Positions 1 to 8,932 of a DNA stretch of 64,000 bases are shown here, piece by piece (position 1 is the stretch's first letter; every line of letters begins with the position of its first letter). The translations under genes and the position numbers were made by a program. Origin of the DNA: Chromatiaceae bacterium (GTDB taxonomy: Bacteria > Pseudomonadota > Gammaproteobacteria > Chromatiales > Chromatiaceae). The stretch lies in NCBI GenBank assembly GCA_024235395.1, contig JACKMK010000003.1:124001-188000 (forward strand), given 5' to 3'. The notes beneath the pieces are model-generated. The model had not been told where the DNA came from. It searched no databases and saw only the letters and a list, made by a program, of their open reading frames with translations.

Positions 1-2
1 GA

Positions 3-1769
3 CCGGGGATCAGCCGGTATAACGAGATCACCTACAGCACCTGCCAACCTGGCGACGACGCCTGGCTACTGAGCGCCAACGCCCTCGAGATCGATCAGAA
101 CGAGGGCTTCGGTACCGCGCGCAATGCCACGCTGCGTTTCATGGGCGCCCCGATCCTGTATGCCCCCTGGTTCACCTTTCCGACCGACAACCGCCGCCGC
201 TCAGGTCTCCTGGTGCCTTCGGTCGGCCACACGGGCAACACCGGCTTTGACCTCAGCGTGCCGTACTACTTCAACCTCGCCGAAAACTACGACCTGACGC
301 TGACACCGCGCTATATGTCGCGGCGCGGCGCGCTGCTGGGTGGCGAGTTCCGGTTCCTGACCAGGACGGGCCGCGGCGAATTGAAGGCCGACTATCTGCC
401 CAACGACCGCGAGTACGGTAGCGCCCGGGGCAGCGCCTCGCTGCGCGCAAATGCCGGCCTGGCGCCGCGCCTGACCGGCGCGCTGCGCCTGAATTATGCC
501 TCCGACAGCCAGTACCTGGAGGACCTCGGCAGCAGTCTCGCGGTCACCAGCACCACCCATCTGGAGCGCGCGGGCGAGCTGCGCTACTTCGGCGACGACT
601 GGGACCTGCTCGGCAGGGTGCAGCAATACCAGACGATCGACGAGCGCATCCCGGCACGCAACCGTCCCTACAGCCGACTGCCGCAGCTGCGCCTCGACCT
701 GTTCAAACCGGACGGCCTCGCCGGGACCAACTACCTGCTCGACGCCGAGTACGTGAACTTCTACCGCGACGATTCGGTACGTGGCCACCGCGTGCAACTG
801 TTCCCGCGCATCGGGCTGCCACTGCGGCGCAGCTGGGGCTATATCGAACCACGTGTCGGCGCACACTTCGTCAGCTACATGCTGACCGATCAGATCGAGG
901 GCCTCGACGATTCCCCCTCATCCCTGGCCGGCACCTTCAGCCTGGACGGCGGCCTGTATTTCGACCGGGGTATGAACTATTTCGGCAATGCCGCGACACA
1001 GACGCTTGAGCCACGCCTGTACTACCTGTACGTCCCGCGCGTCGACCAGGACGATCAGCCGGTGTTCGACACCGGCGTGTTCGACTTCAATTTCGACAAC
1101 CTGTTTCGCGAGAACCGCTTCAACGGCCCTGACCGCTTCGGCGATGCAAACCAGTTGACCCTGGCGCTCACCAGCCGCGTGTTCAGCGACCAGTCCGGCG
1201 CGGAACTGCTGCGTGCCAGCGTCGGTCAGACACTGTACTTCGCCGACCGCGAGGTCACGCTGCCGGGAGAGACGGTGCGCGAAGACAACAGCTCGGCGTT
1301 CGTCGGCGAGATTGCGGCCGCGCTGGGTGGCGGCTGGCGCGCGCGCGCCGGAATACAGTGGGACCCGGATGCCGATGACGGCGGCAACGTCGATCAGGGC
1401 CTGGCTCAGATCACCTATCACGACCAGGACCGGCGTACGTTGAACCTCGCCTATCGGCTGCGCGACGAAGTCACGGAGCAGACCGATCTGGCGTTCGTCT
1501 GGCCGGTCAGTGATCGCTGGAGCGTGATCGGCCGACACAATCACTCGCTGCAGGACGATCGACTGCTCGAGGCACTGCTTGGCGTCGAATACGGACGCTG
1601 TTGCTGGCGCGTGCGCGCACTGGCGCGGCAGTACACCGATGGCACCGGCGACGATCACAACCTGGGCTTCTTCCTCCAGCTGGAACTGAACGGGCTGGGC
1701 CGCCTGGGTGACGACATCGACGAGGTCCTGGACACCAGTATTTACGGGTATCGAACGGATTACCAATGA
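3..1769 (+). CDS. lptD: LPS-assembly outer-membrane protein LptD (5' end outside window)
   Basis: This is the C-terminal part of the outer-membrane beta-barrel that inserts lipopolysaccharide into the outer leaflet together with LptE. The reading frame is already open at base 3, so the signal peptide and periplasmic beta-jellyroll are missing from the window. The family signatures are clear: a YSTC segment at the start (the cysteine equivalent to the middle disulfide cysteine of E. coli LptD), the PILYAPWFTFP barrel entry, and a late CCW motif holding the paired C-terminal cysteines. The stop overlaps the surA start (ATGA), which fits the conserved lptD-surA-pdxA operon. Confidence 0.96.
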   Translation, partial: PGISRYNEITYSTCQPGDDAWLLSANALEIDQNEGFGTARNATLRFMGAPILYAPWFTFPTDNRRRSGLLVPSVGHTGNTGFDLSVPYYFNLAENYDLTLTPRYMSRRGALLGGEFRFLTRTGRGELKADYLPNDREYGSARGSASLRANAGLAPRLTGALRLNYASDSQYLEDLGSSLAVTSTTHLERAGELRYFGDDWDLLGRVQQYQTIDERIPARNRPYSRLPQLRLDLFKPDGLAGTNYLLDAEYVNFYRDDSVRGHRVQLFPRIGLPLRRSWGYIEPRVGAHFVSYMLTDQIEGLDDSPSSLAGTFSLDGGLYFDRGMNYFGNAATQTLEPRLYYLYVPRVDQDDQPVFDTGVFDFNFDNLFRENRFNGPDRFGDANQLTLALTSRVFSDQSGAELLRASVGQTLYFADREVTLPGETVREDNSSAFVGEIAAALGGGWRARAGIQWDPDADDGGNVDQGLAQITYHDQDRRTLNLAYRLRDEVTEQTDLAFVWPVSDRWSVIGRHNHSLQDDRLLEALLGVEYGRCCWRVRALARQYTDGTGDDHNLGFFLQLELNGLGRLGDDIDEVLDTSIYGYRTDYQ

Positions 1770-3079
1770 ATAGACTGATATGCCGGTTGCTGCTGCCGGC
1801 CCTGCTGATCGGGTTCAGCGCCTCGGCAGGCGCCGAAGAGCTCCCCGAGAATCTGTTGATCGAGCGGATCATCGCGGTCGTGGGCGACGACGTCGTGATG
1901 TTGAGCGAGTTGCGCGACGAAGCCACCCGGCTCGAACAGCGCCTGCGACAGAAAAACGTGTCGCCGATGCCGACGACCCCGGTAATCCAGAAGCAGGCAT
2001 TCGACAACCTGGTCATGAACAAGCTGCAGCTTGCCGAGGCGGCGCGCCTGGGCATCGAGGCCGACGAGGAGACCTTGACCCGCGCGCTCAGCGCGATCGC
2101 CGAGAACAACCGGATGACCGTCGCGGAACTCCGCGAGGCACTGACCGCCGAGGGCGTGGATTTCGATGGGTTTCGTCGCAACATGCGTGACGAGATCGTG
2201 ATCCGCCGCCTGCACAACCGCGAAGTGACCAACCGCATCCAGGTCACCAAGTCCGAGGTCGACAGCTACCTCGAACGCAGCGGCGGCGCCGATGGGCGTA
2301 CCGCGGTGCACCTGCTCTACATACTCATAGAGATCCCGGACGGCGCTTCTGCCGCAGAGCGCGAAGACGCGCGTCGCCAAGCGACCCAGGCCGTCGAGCA
2401 GCTGCGCAGTGGCAGCGACTTCCGGCGCATTGCACAACAGATCTCCACCGGCCAGAACGCGCTGCAGGGCGGCGATCTCGGCTGGATCGACTTCAACGGC
2501 GTGCCCCCGCTGTTGCAGCCGTACGTGACCAAGATGCAGAAGGGTGACACCGAGGGTCCGATTGCCGCCGGTCGCGGCTTTCATATCATTCAGTTGGAAG
2601 ACGTGCGTTACGGCGCCTCGAACATCGTCCGTCAGACCCACCCACGACACATCCTGATCCGCACCAACGAGGTGACCGCGGATGACGATGCCCGACGGCG
2701 ACTCGAACAGCTGCGCCAGCGCATCCTCGGCGGCGACGATTTCGACACACTTGCGCGTGCAAACTCGGACGACAAGGCATCGGCAATCAAGGGTGGCGAC
2801 CTCGGCTGGTCGACACCGGGCAACCTGGTTCCGGCATTCGAGGAACAGATGGATCAGCTGCGGCCCGGCGAGATCAGCCAGCCGTTCAAGACCCAGTTCG
2901 GCTGGCATATCGTGCAGGTCCTGGAGCGGCGTGATTTTGATGCCACGGACCAGACCCGACGCGATCAGGCGCGTAAGGCGCTCCGTGACGAGAAGGCCGA
3001 GGAGGCGCTGCAGGCCTACCTGCGCAAGTTGCGCGACGAGGCGTATATCGAGTTGCGCCTGGACGACAGCCTGAACTGA
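1766..3079 (+). CDS. surA: periplasmic chaperone and peptidyl-prolyl isomerase SurA
   Basis: SurA escorts unfolded outer-membrane proteins, including LptD, through the periplasm to the BAM complex. The 437-residue product has a signal peptide of about 23 residues ending SASAGA, an N-terminal chaperone module, and two parvulin domains (about residues 170-275 and 285-385). Each parvulin domain carries the GGDLGW and G-x-HI(I/V)Q motifs. The ATG overlaps the lptD stop by four bases, so translation is probably coupled. Length and domain order are normal for the family. Confidence 0.97.
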   Translation: MNRLICRLLLPALLIGFSASAGAEELPENLLIERIIAVVGDDVVMLSELRDEATRLEQRLRQKNVSPMPTTPVIQKQAFDNLVMNKLQLAEAARLGIEADEETLTRALSAIAENNRMTVAELREALTAEGVDFDGFRRNMRDEIVIRRLHNREVTNRIQVTKSEVDSYLERSGGADGRTAVHLLYILIEIPDGASAAEREDARRQATQAVEQLRSGSDFRRIAQQISTGQNALQGGDLGWIDFNGVPPLLQPYVTKMQKGDTEGPIAAGRGFHIIQLEDVRYGASNIVRQTHPRHILIRTNEVTADDDARRRLEQLRQRILGGDDFDTLARANSDDKASAIKGGDLGWSTPGNLVPAFEEQMDQLRPGEISQPFKTQFGWHIVQVLERRDFDATDQTRRDQARKALRDEKAEEALQAYLRKLRDEAYIELRLDDSLN

Positions 3080-3080
3080 G

Positions 3081-4079
3081 ATGCCCGGCCGGGTGCTCGC
3101 GATCACCACCGGAGAACCGGCCGGCGTCGGTCCGGAACTGTGCGCACAGATCGCTCAGCGTGCCTGGCCGGTGCCGCTGGTCGCGATCGGCGACCCGGCC
3201 CTGCTATACGAACGCGCAGCGCAACTGGGGATAGCGCTGAAGATCCGCGAGCTGGACGATCGGACACCGGAAGACCCCGCACCACCCGGACACCTTTGGG
3301 TCGCACCGGTGCCACTGCGCAGGCCGAGCCGCTGCGGCCTGGTCGATACCGGCAATGCGCCCTATGTCCTCGATCTCCTGAATCTGGCCATCGACGGCTG
3401 CCGCAACGGACGCTTCGCCGCGATGGTGACCGCACCCGCGCACAAAGGGGTCATCAACGACGCCGGCATCCCGTTCACCGGGCATACCGAATACATCGCG
3501 GGTCGCGCCGGTGGGCGGCCGGTGATGATGCTGAGCTGCCCGGGCCTGCGCGTCGCATTGGTCACCACGCACCTGGCACTGCGCGCGGTGGCCGATGCCA
3601 TCTCCGCGGAACGCGTCGAACGCGTGCTGCGCATCCTGGACAACGACCTGCGCCACCGCTTCGGCATCGACCGACCACGCATCCTGGTTTGCGGTCTGAA
3701 TCCGCATGCCGGCGAGGGCGGCCATCTCGGTCGCGAAGAGATCGAGGTAATAGAACCGGTGTTGAGGCGGCTGACCGCCGAGGGGCTCTCGCTACAGGGG
3801 CCGCTGCCGGCCGACACGGCATTCACCCCGCCGCGACTGCGCGACGCCGACGTGGTGTTGGCGATGTATCACGACCAGGGCCTGCCGGTACTCAAACACA
3901 TGGGATTCGGCAGCGCCGTCAACATCACCCTGGGCCTGCCGTTGATCCGGACATCCGTCGATCACGGCACCGCCCTGGATCTCGCCGGAACCGGCAATGC
4001 GAACCCCGACAGCCTGGCCGCCGCGATCAGTGTCGCGATTGAAATGCTCGAAAATAGCGCTCAAGAAACCACCGGGTGA
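3081..4079 (+). CDS. pdxA: 4-hydroxythreonine-4-phosphate dehydrogenase
   Basis: PdxA oxidises 4-phosphohydroxy-L-threonine in the DXP-dependent pyridoxal 5'-phosphate pathway, using NAD(P) and a divalent metal. The 332 residues begin with the family's TTGEPAGVGPE motif and contain TGHTEYIA, a metal-ligand MYHDQGLPVLKH segment and a C-terminal SVDHGTALDLAGTG motif. The start is one base after the surA stop, so it belongs to the lptD-surA operon. In most gammaproteobacteria rsmA (ksgA) follows directly; here it does not. Confidence 0.97.
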   Translation: MPGRVLAITTGEPAGVGPELCAQIAQRAWPVPLVAIGDPALLYERAAQLGIALKIRELDDRTPEDPAPPGHLWVAPVPLRRPSRCGLVDTGNAPYVLDLLNLAIDGCRNGRFAAMVTAPAHKGVINDAGIPFTGHTEYIAGRAGGRPVMMLSCPGLRVALVTTHLALRAVADAISAERVERVLRILDNDLRHRFGIDRPRILVCGLNPHAGEGGHLGREEIEVIEPVLRRLTAEGLSLQGPLPADTAFTPPRLRDADVVLAMYHDQGLPVLKHMGFGSAVNITLGLPLIRTSVDHGTALDLAGTGNANPDSLAAAISVAIEMLENSAQETTG

Positions 4080-4087
4080 TCACCCGG

Positions 4088-4114
4088 CAGCGGCGCGAAC
4101 ACACAACGCCGCTG
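4088..4114 (+). terminator. hairpin at the 3' end of lptD-surA-pdxA
   Basis: CAGCGGCG (4088-4095) and CGCCGCTG (4107-4114) form a perfect 8-bp stem with an 11-base loop just after the pdxA stop. No T-run follows, so it may be an mRNA-end stabiliser or part of a Rho-dependent end rather than an intrinsic terminator. Confidence 0.35.
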
Positions 4115-4149
4115 GATCCGTCAGCCGGCAGGCATGCCGCCGAGGCGAC

Positions 4150-4356
4150 TCAGCGAGACTGTTCCGGACTGACGCAGGGCGCGGTGCAAACCACTTCCGT
4201 ACGCAGGTCCGTCCAGCCATCCGGCGCAGAGGCGCGCGCCTGGATGCCGATTGTGACTGTCAACGCGAGCGCCACCGCCAAGACGAGCAACCCGAACGGG
4301 TCCGCCCTGCCGGAGGAACGGGATACAGATCTACGCATCGCACCAACCCCCGTCAT
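4150..4356 (-). CDS. small single-pass membrane protein of unknown function
   Basis: This 68-residue frame has one hydrophobic segment (about residues 22-38, FGLLVLAVALALTVTIG) followed by a short hydrophilic tail with two cysteines (VVCTAPC). I chose the ATG at 4356 because an AGGA lies eight bases upstream; an in-frame ATG further upstream lacks this. It runs opposite to the flanking pdxA and apaG genes in the interval where rsmA is usually found. I recognise no family, and it could be a chance frame, although the ribosome site and hydrophobic segment argue for a real product. Confidence 0.45.
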   Translation of the reverse strand: MTGVGAMRRSVSRSSGRADPFGLLVLAVALALTVTIGIQARASAPDGWTDLRTEVVCTAPCVSPEQSR

Positions 4357-4486
4357 GAAAAGTTTCCTGATTCTCCGTGCAAACCGAGTCTGGCCGCCGT
4401 GCGGGAGATCACAGCCCCGCGACAACTGTCGGCGATGTTAGGTGCGACGCGCCCTCGCTGCGTGCACGTAGTAAAGCACATCGCCA

Positions 4487-4954
4487 TCATTTCTTCTCGG
4501 CGCCCGCATCGCCTTCCACGGCTCCGGCGTCCTTGAGTGCACTGACCACCTCGCCGTGCCCGGCCAGGGTCGCGCGCGCCAAAGCGGTCTTGCCGCCGGT
4601 ATCCTTTAGATTGACATCGGCACCGGCGACCAACAGCAGATCGACCAACTCCCTGTGACCGAGCGCGCTGGCGGCCATCAGGGCACTGGTACCGCCGTTG
4701 TCCACAGCGTTCACATCGGCACCGGCGGCCAGCAATACCAGCGTCGTGCGGCGGTTACCGTTGAAGCCGGCGATCACCAGCACCGGTCGTCCCGAACCAT
4801 TCTTGGTGTTCGCATCGACCCCCTGCACCAGCAGGTCGCGAACCTCCTCGGATCGTCCGGCCGCGGCGGCCGCAACCATCCGGCCCTCTGCGTCGACCGC
4901 CCACGCCGGCGCCAGCAGCCCTAAACCGAAGACCATCAGCAACAAGACACGCAT
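4487..4954 (-). CDS. exported ankyrin-repeat protein
   Basis: The 155-residue product starts with a signal peptide (MRVLLLMVFGLGLLAPAWA) followed by about four ankyrin repeats. The repeat signatures are G-x-T/S-ALM-x-A and V-x-LLL-x-AGADVN (for example LVDLLLVAGADVNLKD). It is probably periplasmic and mediates a protein contact. I placed the start at 4954 because a GGGA lies seven bases upstream and the signal peptide begins there; ATG 4960 is also possible, and a longer frame up to 5008 would bury the signal peptide. It lies between pdxA and apaG on the opposite strand. The partner is unknown. Confidence 0.8.
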   Translation of the reverse strand: MRVLLLMVFGLGLLAPAWAVDAEGRMVAAAAAGRSEEVRDLLVQGVDANTKNGSGRPVLVIAGFNGNRRTTLVLLAAGADVNAVDNGGTSALMAASALGHRELVDLLLVAGADVNLKDTGGKTALARATLAGHGEVVSALKDAGAVEGDAGAEKK

Positions 4955-5124
4955 CGTCATTTCCCGATCGGGCGCAGAATCCATGAATGTCGCGGCGCGC
5001 CACCTCAACCACCGAACACTTTGTCGGCAGGATTCGCACAGCCTGTAGCGGCCTTGCTTTTCCCCCTTGGTGACAGTAGGTTCCAGCAGACACGCAGTCG
5101 CGCAGCAACCCAGCAGGCGGGCCC

Positions 5125-5496
5125 ATGAATCACAGGATTGAGATCGGTGTCGAGACCGTGTACGTGGATGAGCAGTCCGATCCCGACGCGGATCGCTACG
5201 TATTCGCCTACACCATCACGATCAGCAATGCCGGAAGCGCACCGGCCAAGCTGCTGAACCGCCATTGGCTGATCACCGACGCGAACGGCAAGGTGCAGGA
5301 GGTGCGCGGCGAGGGGGTGGTCGGCGAGCAACCCTACCTGCGCCCCGGCGAGGTGTTTCGCTACACCAGCGGCACCGTGATCGAGACCCCGGTCGGCACC
5401 ATGGAGGGTGAATACGAGATGGTCGCCGATGATGGTCGTTCTTTCCTGGCCCCGATCGACCGCTTTGCGCTGTCGGTGCCGCGCGTCCTCCACTAA
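5125..5496 (+). CDS. apaG: ApaG (Co2+/Mg2+ efflux-associated, DUF525)
   Basis: The 123 residues match the ApaG family, a small immunoglobulin-like beta-sandwich protein of unclear biochemical role encoded next to apaH. Typical segments are YVFAYTITISNAG, LLNRHWLITDANG, and a GEGVVGEQP-x-LRPGE stretch with the family's glycine-rich phosphate-binding-like loop. It is followed by apaH after 23 bases, as in E. coli, but unlike E. coli it is separated from pdxA by two opposing genes and no rsmA. Confidence 0.95.
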   Translation: MNHRIEIGVETVYVDEQSDPDADRYVFAYTITISNAGSAPAKLLNRHWLITDANGKVQEVRGEGVVGEQPYLRPGEVFRYTSGTVIETPVGTMEGEYEMVADDGRSFLAPIDRFALSVPRVLH

Positions 5497-5519
5497 CCGA
5501 GCGCACGGCAGGTTCAGCA

Positions 5520-6359
5520 TTGGCGATCTATGCGGTCGGCGACATCCAGGGGTGTTACGACGAACTCAGAAGTGCGCTCGACGCCGTCGATTTCGATCCG
5601 GCAAGCGACACGCTATGGAGCGTGGGCGACCTGGTCAATCGGGGGCCGAATTCGCTTGGCGTGCTGCGATTCGTGCGCGGCCTCGGAGATGCGGCCATCT
5701 GCGTGCTCGGAAATCACGACCTGCACCTGTTGGCGCTGGCAAACGGCAATGACAAACACAAGGACGAATCGAGTCTGCAGCCGGTGCTGTCGGCACCGGA
5801 CCGCGACGAGCTATTGCACTGGCTGCGCCATCGACCACTGGTCCACTACGACAGGGAACTGGACTTCGTACTCCTGCATGCCGGCCTGCCGCCGCAGTGG
5901 GACCTGGCCACGACGCTCAGATGCGCCGGCGAAGTCGAGCAGGTCCTGCGCAGTGACGGACACGGGGAGTACTTCGCCCACATGTACGGCAACAAGCCAG
6001 ACCGCTGGGACCCGAAACTACGCGGCATGGAACGCTGGCGATTCACGACGAACTGCCTGACCCGGCTGCGTTACTGCGATGCGGACGGCAAACTCGCGCT
6101 AAAGGAAAAAGGCCCACCGGGCAGCCAGAAACGCGGCCGCGTACCCTGGTTCGAACACCCGCACCGGGCGAGCAGCGACCAGCGTATCGTGTTCGGCCAT
6201 TGGTCGACGCTCGGCTATCTGGCGCAGCACAACGTCTGGGCGCTCGATACGGGCTGCCTATGGGGCGGCACGCTGACGCTGCTGAGACTGGATGTCGATC
6301 CGCCGGTCCGCCACTCGACCCCCTGCGCGAGCTGGCAGAACCCGCGTCGATTCGCCTGA
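5520..6359 (+). CDS. apaH: symmetrical bis(5'-nucleosyl)-tetraphosphatase ApaH
   Basis: ApaH splits diadenosine tetraphosphate symmetrically into two ADP and thereby removes alarmone-like NpnN caps and signals. The 279 residues show the calcineurin-type metallophosphatase signatures in order: GDIQGCYDEL near the N-terminus, GDLVNRGPNS, and GNHD. The start codon is TTG, with an AGG eight bases upstream; it gives the canonical MAIYAVGDIQG N-terminus. It forms a two-gene unit with apaG. Confidence 0.96.
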   Translation: MAIYAVGDIQGCYDELRSALDAVDFDPASDTLWSVGDLVNRGPNSLGVLRFVRGLGDAAICVLGNHDLHLLALANGNDKHKDESSLQPVLSAPDRDELLHWLRHRPLVHYDRELDFVLLHAGLPPQWDLATTLRCAGEVEQVLRSDGHGEYFAHMYGNKPDRWDPKLRGMERWRFTTNCLTRLRYCDADGKLALKEKGPPGSQKRGRVPWFEHPHRASSDQRIVFGHWSTLGYLAQHNVWALDTGCLWGGTLTLLRLDVDPPVRHSTPCASWQNPRRFA

Positions 6360-6390
6360 CATCGGCAAAGGCCCGATGTCGGCCGGCAGG

Positions 6391-7206
6391 TCACACTGAA
6401 CGCCCGCGTGCGATGTTGCGCCCGTAGAAGATCTCCAGCATCTCGCGGCGGATCTTGTTCGCGATCTCGCGTTGCCCCTTGGGTGACACATCGTCCACGT
6501 CCACGCCGAACAGGTAGCTGTCGAGATCGAACTCCTTCAGCATCATCTTGGTGTGGAAGATGTTCTCCTGGTACACATTGACATCGACCATCTGGTAGCG
6601 CTCACGGGTGTCGCGGGCGAGGAAGTTCTGTATCGAGTTGATCTTGTGATCGATGTAGTGCTTCTTGCCGTTCACGTCGCGTGTGAAGCCACGCACGCGG
6701 TAGTCCATGATCACGATGTCGGATTCGAACGAGTGGATCAGGTAGTTCAAGGCCTTCAGCGGCGAGATGCGGCCGCAGGTCGACACATCGATGTCGGCAC
6801 GAAAGGTCGAGATGCCGTTGTCCGGGTGGCTCTCCGGGTAGGTATGTACCGTCAGATGGCTCTTGTCCAGGTGACCGACCAGCGACTCCGGCAGGGGCCC
6901 GGGCGACTCGCTGTTCGACAGGTGTTCTGCGACGATCGGCTCTTCGGAGATCAGCATGGTGACGCTCGCGCCATGCGGGTCATAGTCCTGCCGCGCGATG
7001 TTCAGCACGTTGGCGCCGATGATCTCGGTGACCCGGTTGAGGATGTCGGTCAGCCGGTCCGCGTTGTATGCCTCGTCGATATAACGGATGTAGCCGCGTT
7101 CCTGCTCGGGCGTCGCCGCGTAGTTGATGTCGTAGATATTGAAGCTGAGCGTCTTGGTGAGATTGTTGAAGCCGTGCAGCTTGATCTTCTTCGATTGCGG
7201 CATCAC
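6391..7206 (-). CDS. speD: S-adenosylmethionine decarboxylase proenzyme (E. coli type)
   Basis: SpeD makes decarboxylated SAM, the aminopropyl donor for spermidine synthesis. The 271 residues align closely with the enterobacterial class: KLHGFNNLTKTLSFNIYDI at the N-terminus, LNIARQDYDPHGASV, and HLDKSHLTVHTYPES, where self-cleavage before the Ser gives the pyruvoyl group. The end (EIFYGRNIARG) is also typical. It is encoded with the VOC and OsmC genes on the same strand and close to crp, an order shared with Pseudomonas. No speE lies in the window. Confidence 0.97.
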   Translation of the reverse strand: MMPQSKKIKLHGFNNLTKTLSFNIYDINYAATPEQERGYIRYIDEAYNADRLTDILNRVTEIIGANVLNIARQDYDPHGASVTMLISEEPIVAEHLSNSESPGPLPESLVGHLDKSHLTVHTYPESHPDNGISTFRADIDVSTCGRISPLKALNYLIHSFESDIVIMDYRVRGFTRDVNGKKHYIDHKINSIQNFLARDTRERYQMVDVNVYQENIFHTKMMLKEFDLDSYLFGVDVDDVSPKGQREIANKIRREMLEIFYGRNIARGRSV

Positions 7207-7268
7207 TACTCGCCCCGGGGCAAAAAACGGCCGTCAAAATACGTGAAAACGCCTGTCGCGACAAGCAT

Positions 7269-7691
7269 CTAAGCAAGGTCCCGCCGGGCCTCCCAGGCAT
7301 CGATCGGAGGGTGATGGATCATCTGGATCAGGGTGCCGTCCGGGTCGTAACAATAGAAACTGCGCGCGCCGTCGCGGTGGGTGCGCGGCGCATTGCGCAT
7401 CGTCACCTGGTGGTCGCGCAGCCACGCGAACCAGGCATCGACCGCTTCGGCGCTCTCGACGAAGAAACCGATGTGGTCGAGGCGCTGGCCGGCGGTGTCA
7501 CGTTCGGCCGCCGGGTCGGCCTGATGTAGCGCCAGATTGTCCGGCCCCGACGTCAGGTAGACGTTGTGCGCGTCCGGCCGCCATTCGACACGCATCCCGA
7601 GCAGCTCCACGTAGAATCGCTCGCAGGCGCCGAGGTCGCGCACGAACAGTGCGACGTGACGCATGCCATATCCCAGGCCGGGCCGGTTCAT
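7269..7691 (-). CDS. VOC (glyoxalase/dioxygenase-fold) family protein
   Basis: This 140-residue protein has the vicinal-oxygen-chelate fold pattern: an N-terminal RHVALFVRDL-x5-FYVELLGM module and a second LDHIGFFVES module ending in FYCYDPDGTLIQMIH. The metal ligands would be the His in RHVAL, the Glu in the first module, the His in LDHIG and a late acidic residue. The substrate cannot be read from sequence. Its ATG overlaps the stop of the upstream OsmC gene (ATGA), so the two are translationally coupled. Confidence 0.85.
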   Translation of the reverse strand: MNRPGLGYGMRHVALFVRDLGACERFYVELLGMRVEWRPDAHNVYLTSGPDNLALHQADPAAERDTAGQRLDHIGFFVESAEAVDAWFAWLRDHQVTMRNAPRTHRDGARSFYCYDPDGTLIQMIHHPPIDAWEARRDLA

Positions 7692-8107
7692 TCGACGTCG
7701 ACGATCTCGAAATCGTGGGTGATCTCGGCGGTCGCAGCCAGCATGATCGACGCCGAGCAATATTTCTCGGCGCTCATGCGGACCGCGCGCTCGACGACCT
7801 TCTCGGTCAGCCCCTTGCCGCCGACCCGGAAGTGCGCGTGGATGCGGGTAAATACCTTGGGGTCCTTGTCGGCCCGCTCCGCCTCCAGCTCGACCTCGCA
7901 GAAACTGACCTGGTGACGGCCACGGCGCAGGATCAGCAGGACATCGAATTCGGTGCAACCGCCCATGCCGATCAGCAGCATCTCCATCGGCCGCACGCCG
8001 AGGTTGCGCCCACCGTGCTCGGGAGGACCGTCCATCACCACCGCGTGGCCACTGCCGGACTCGCCGAGCATGGTCACCCCGTCGACCCATTTGACTCTAG
8101 CCTTCAT
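7688..8107 (-). CDS. OsmC family protein (YhfA-like)
   Basis: OsmC/Ohr proteins are small dimeric thiol-based redox proteins; this 139-residue member resembles the YhfA-type branch. The first conserved cysteine is in GMGGCTEFDVLLIL and the second in MSAEKYCSASIML. The start at 8107 (MKARVKWVDG) fits the family's usual first strand; a longer frame to 8155 adds an atypical tail. It is divergent from crp with fewer than 100 bases between start codons, so the two share a promoter region. Confidence 0.88.
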   Translation of the reverse strand: MKARVKWVDGVTMLGESGSGHAVVMDGPPEHGGRNLGVRPMEMLLIGMGGCTEFDVLLILRRGRHQVSFCEVELEAERADKDPKVFTRIHAHFRVGGKGLTEKVVERAVRMSAEKYCSASIMLAATAEITHDFEIVDVE

Positions 8108-8148
8108 CGGCGCCCCGTCACAAAAACGACCATCGAGGCTAGCACAGT

Positions 8149-8177
8149 TCGACAATCGGCAGCAGCCTGCCTAGAAT
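8149..8177 (+). promoter_or_regulatory. sigma-70-type promoter of crp
   Basis: A -35-like TCGACA (8149-8154) and a -10-like TAGAAT (8172-8177) are separated by exactly 17 bases. A start near 8184 would leave a leader of about 20 bases before the crp ATG. The call is by inspection only. Confidence 0.5.
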
Positions 8178-8203
8178 CCGGATATTGCCCGAACCCGATA
8201 CAC

Positions 8204-8875
8204 ATGCCGCAGACGAACCCGTATAGCATCGCTCAGCCACCGCCGCGCGACCCGGACTGGCTGAAGCCCTTTCTGGCGCATTGCCACCGTCGGCGCTATC
8301 CGGCGAAGACCGAGTTCATCCACCCCGGCGACCCGGCCGACAGCCTGTTCTACCTGGTCTCTGGTCAGGTGACGGTGTACCTCGAGGATGAAGATGGACG
8401 CGAGATCATCCTCACCTACCTGAACAAGGGCGATTTCATCGGCGAGATGGGCCTGTTCATCCCGGTGCCCAAGCGTTCGGTGATGGTCCGCACGCGCAGC
8501 TCCTGCGAGCTCGCCGAGATCTCCTACGCCAAGCTCGAACAACTGTTCGAAGGCGACCTGCGGTCGTTCACCAAGGACATCCTCTATGCCCTCGGCCGGC
8601 AGCTGACCGAGCGCCTCGCGGCGACCAGCCAGAAGGTCAGCCATCTGGCGTTCCTCGACGTCACCGGGCGGATCGCCGGCACGCTGCTCGACCTGTGCAA
8701 GCAACCGGACGCGATGACCCATCCGGACGGCATGCAGATCCGCATCACCCGCCAGGAGATCGGGCGCATCGTCGGCTGCTCGCGGGAGATGGCGGGACGC
8801 GTCCTCAAGGACCTCGAGGAGCGCGGCCTGATCCACGTCAAGGGCAAGACGATCGTCGTATTCGGCACCCGCTGA
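8204..8875 (+). CDS. crp: cAMP-activated global regulator CRP (Vfr-like)
   Basis: This 223-residue transcription factor has an N-terminal cyclic-nucleotide domain with GEMGLF and the KRSVMVR phosphate-binding cassette (the Glu, Arg and Ser that hold cAMP). The C-helix carries the adjacent Thr-Ser of LAATSQKVSHLAF, which in E. coli contact the adenine. The C-terminal winged helix-turn-helix (ITRQEIGRIVGCSREMAGRV) and the final VKGKTIVVFGTR end are nearly those of E. coli CRP. The ATG at 8204 gives the normal length. It converges on trpC, the same arrangement as Pseudomonas vfr. Confidence 0.95.
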   Translation: MPQTNPYSIAQPPPRDPDWLKPFLAHCHRRRYPAKTEFIHPGDPADSLFYLVSGQVTVYLEDEDGREIILTYLNKGDFIGEMGLFIPVPKRSVMVRTRSSCELAEISYAKLEQLFEGDLRSFTKDILYALGRQLTERLAATSQKVSHLAFLDVTGRIAGTLLDLCKQPDAMTHPDGMQIRITRQEIGRIVGCSREMAGRVLKDLEERGLIHVKGKTIVVFGTR

Positions 8876-8932
8876 TCGCTGGTACCCGTCCGGCCCGCCA
8901 CCTGGCGGACCGAGCGGACGATCTTGCAACGC

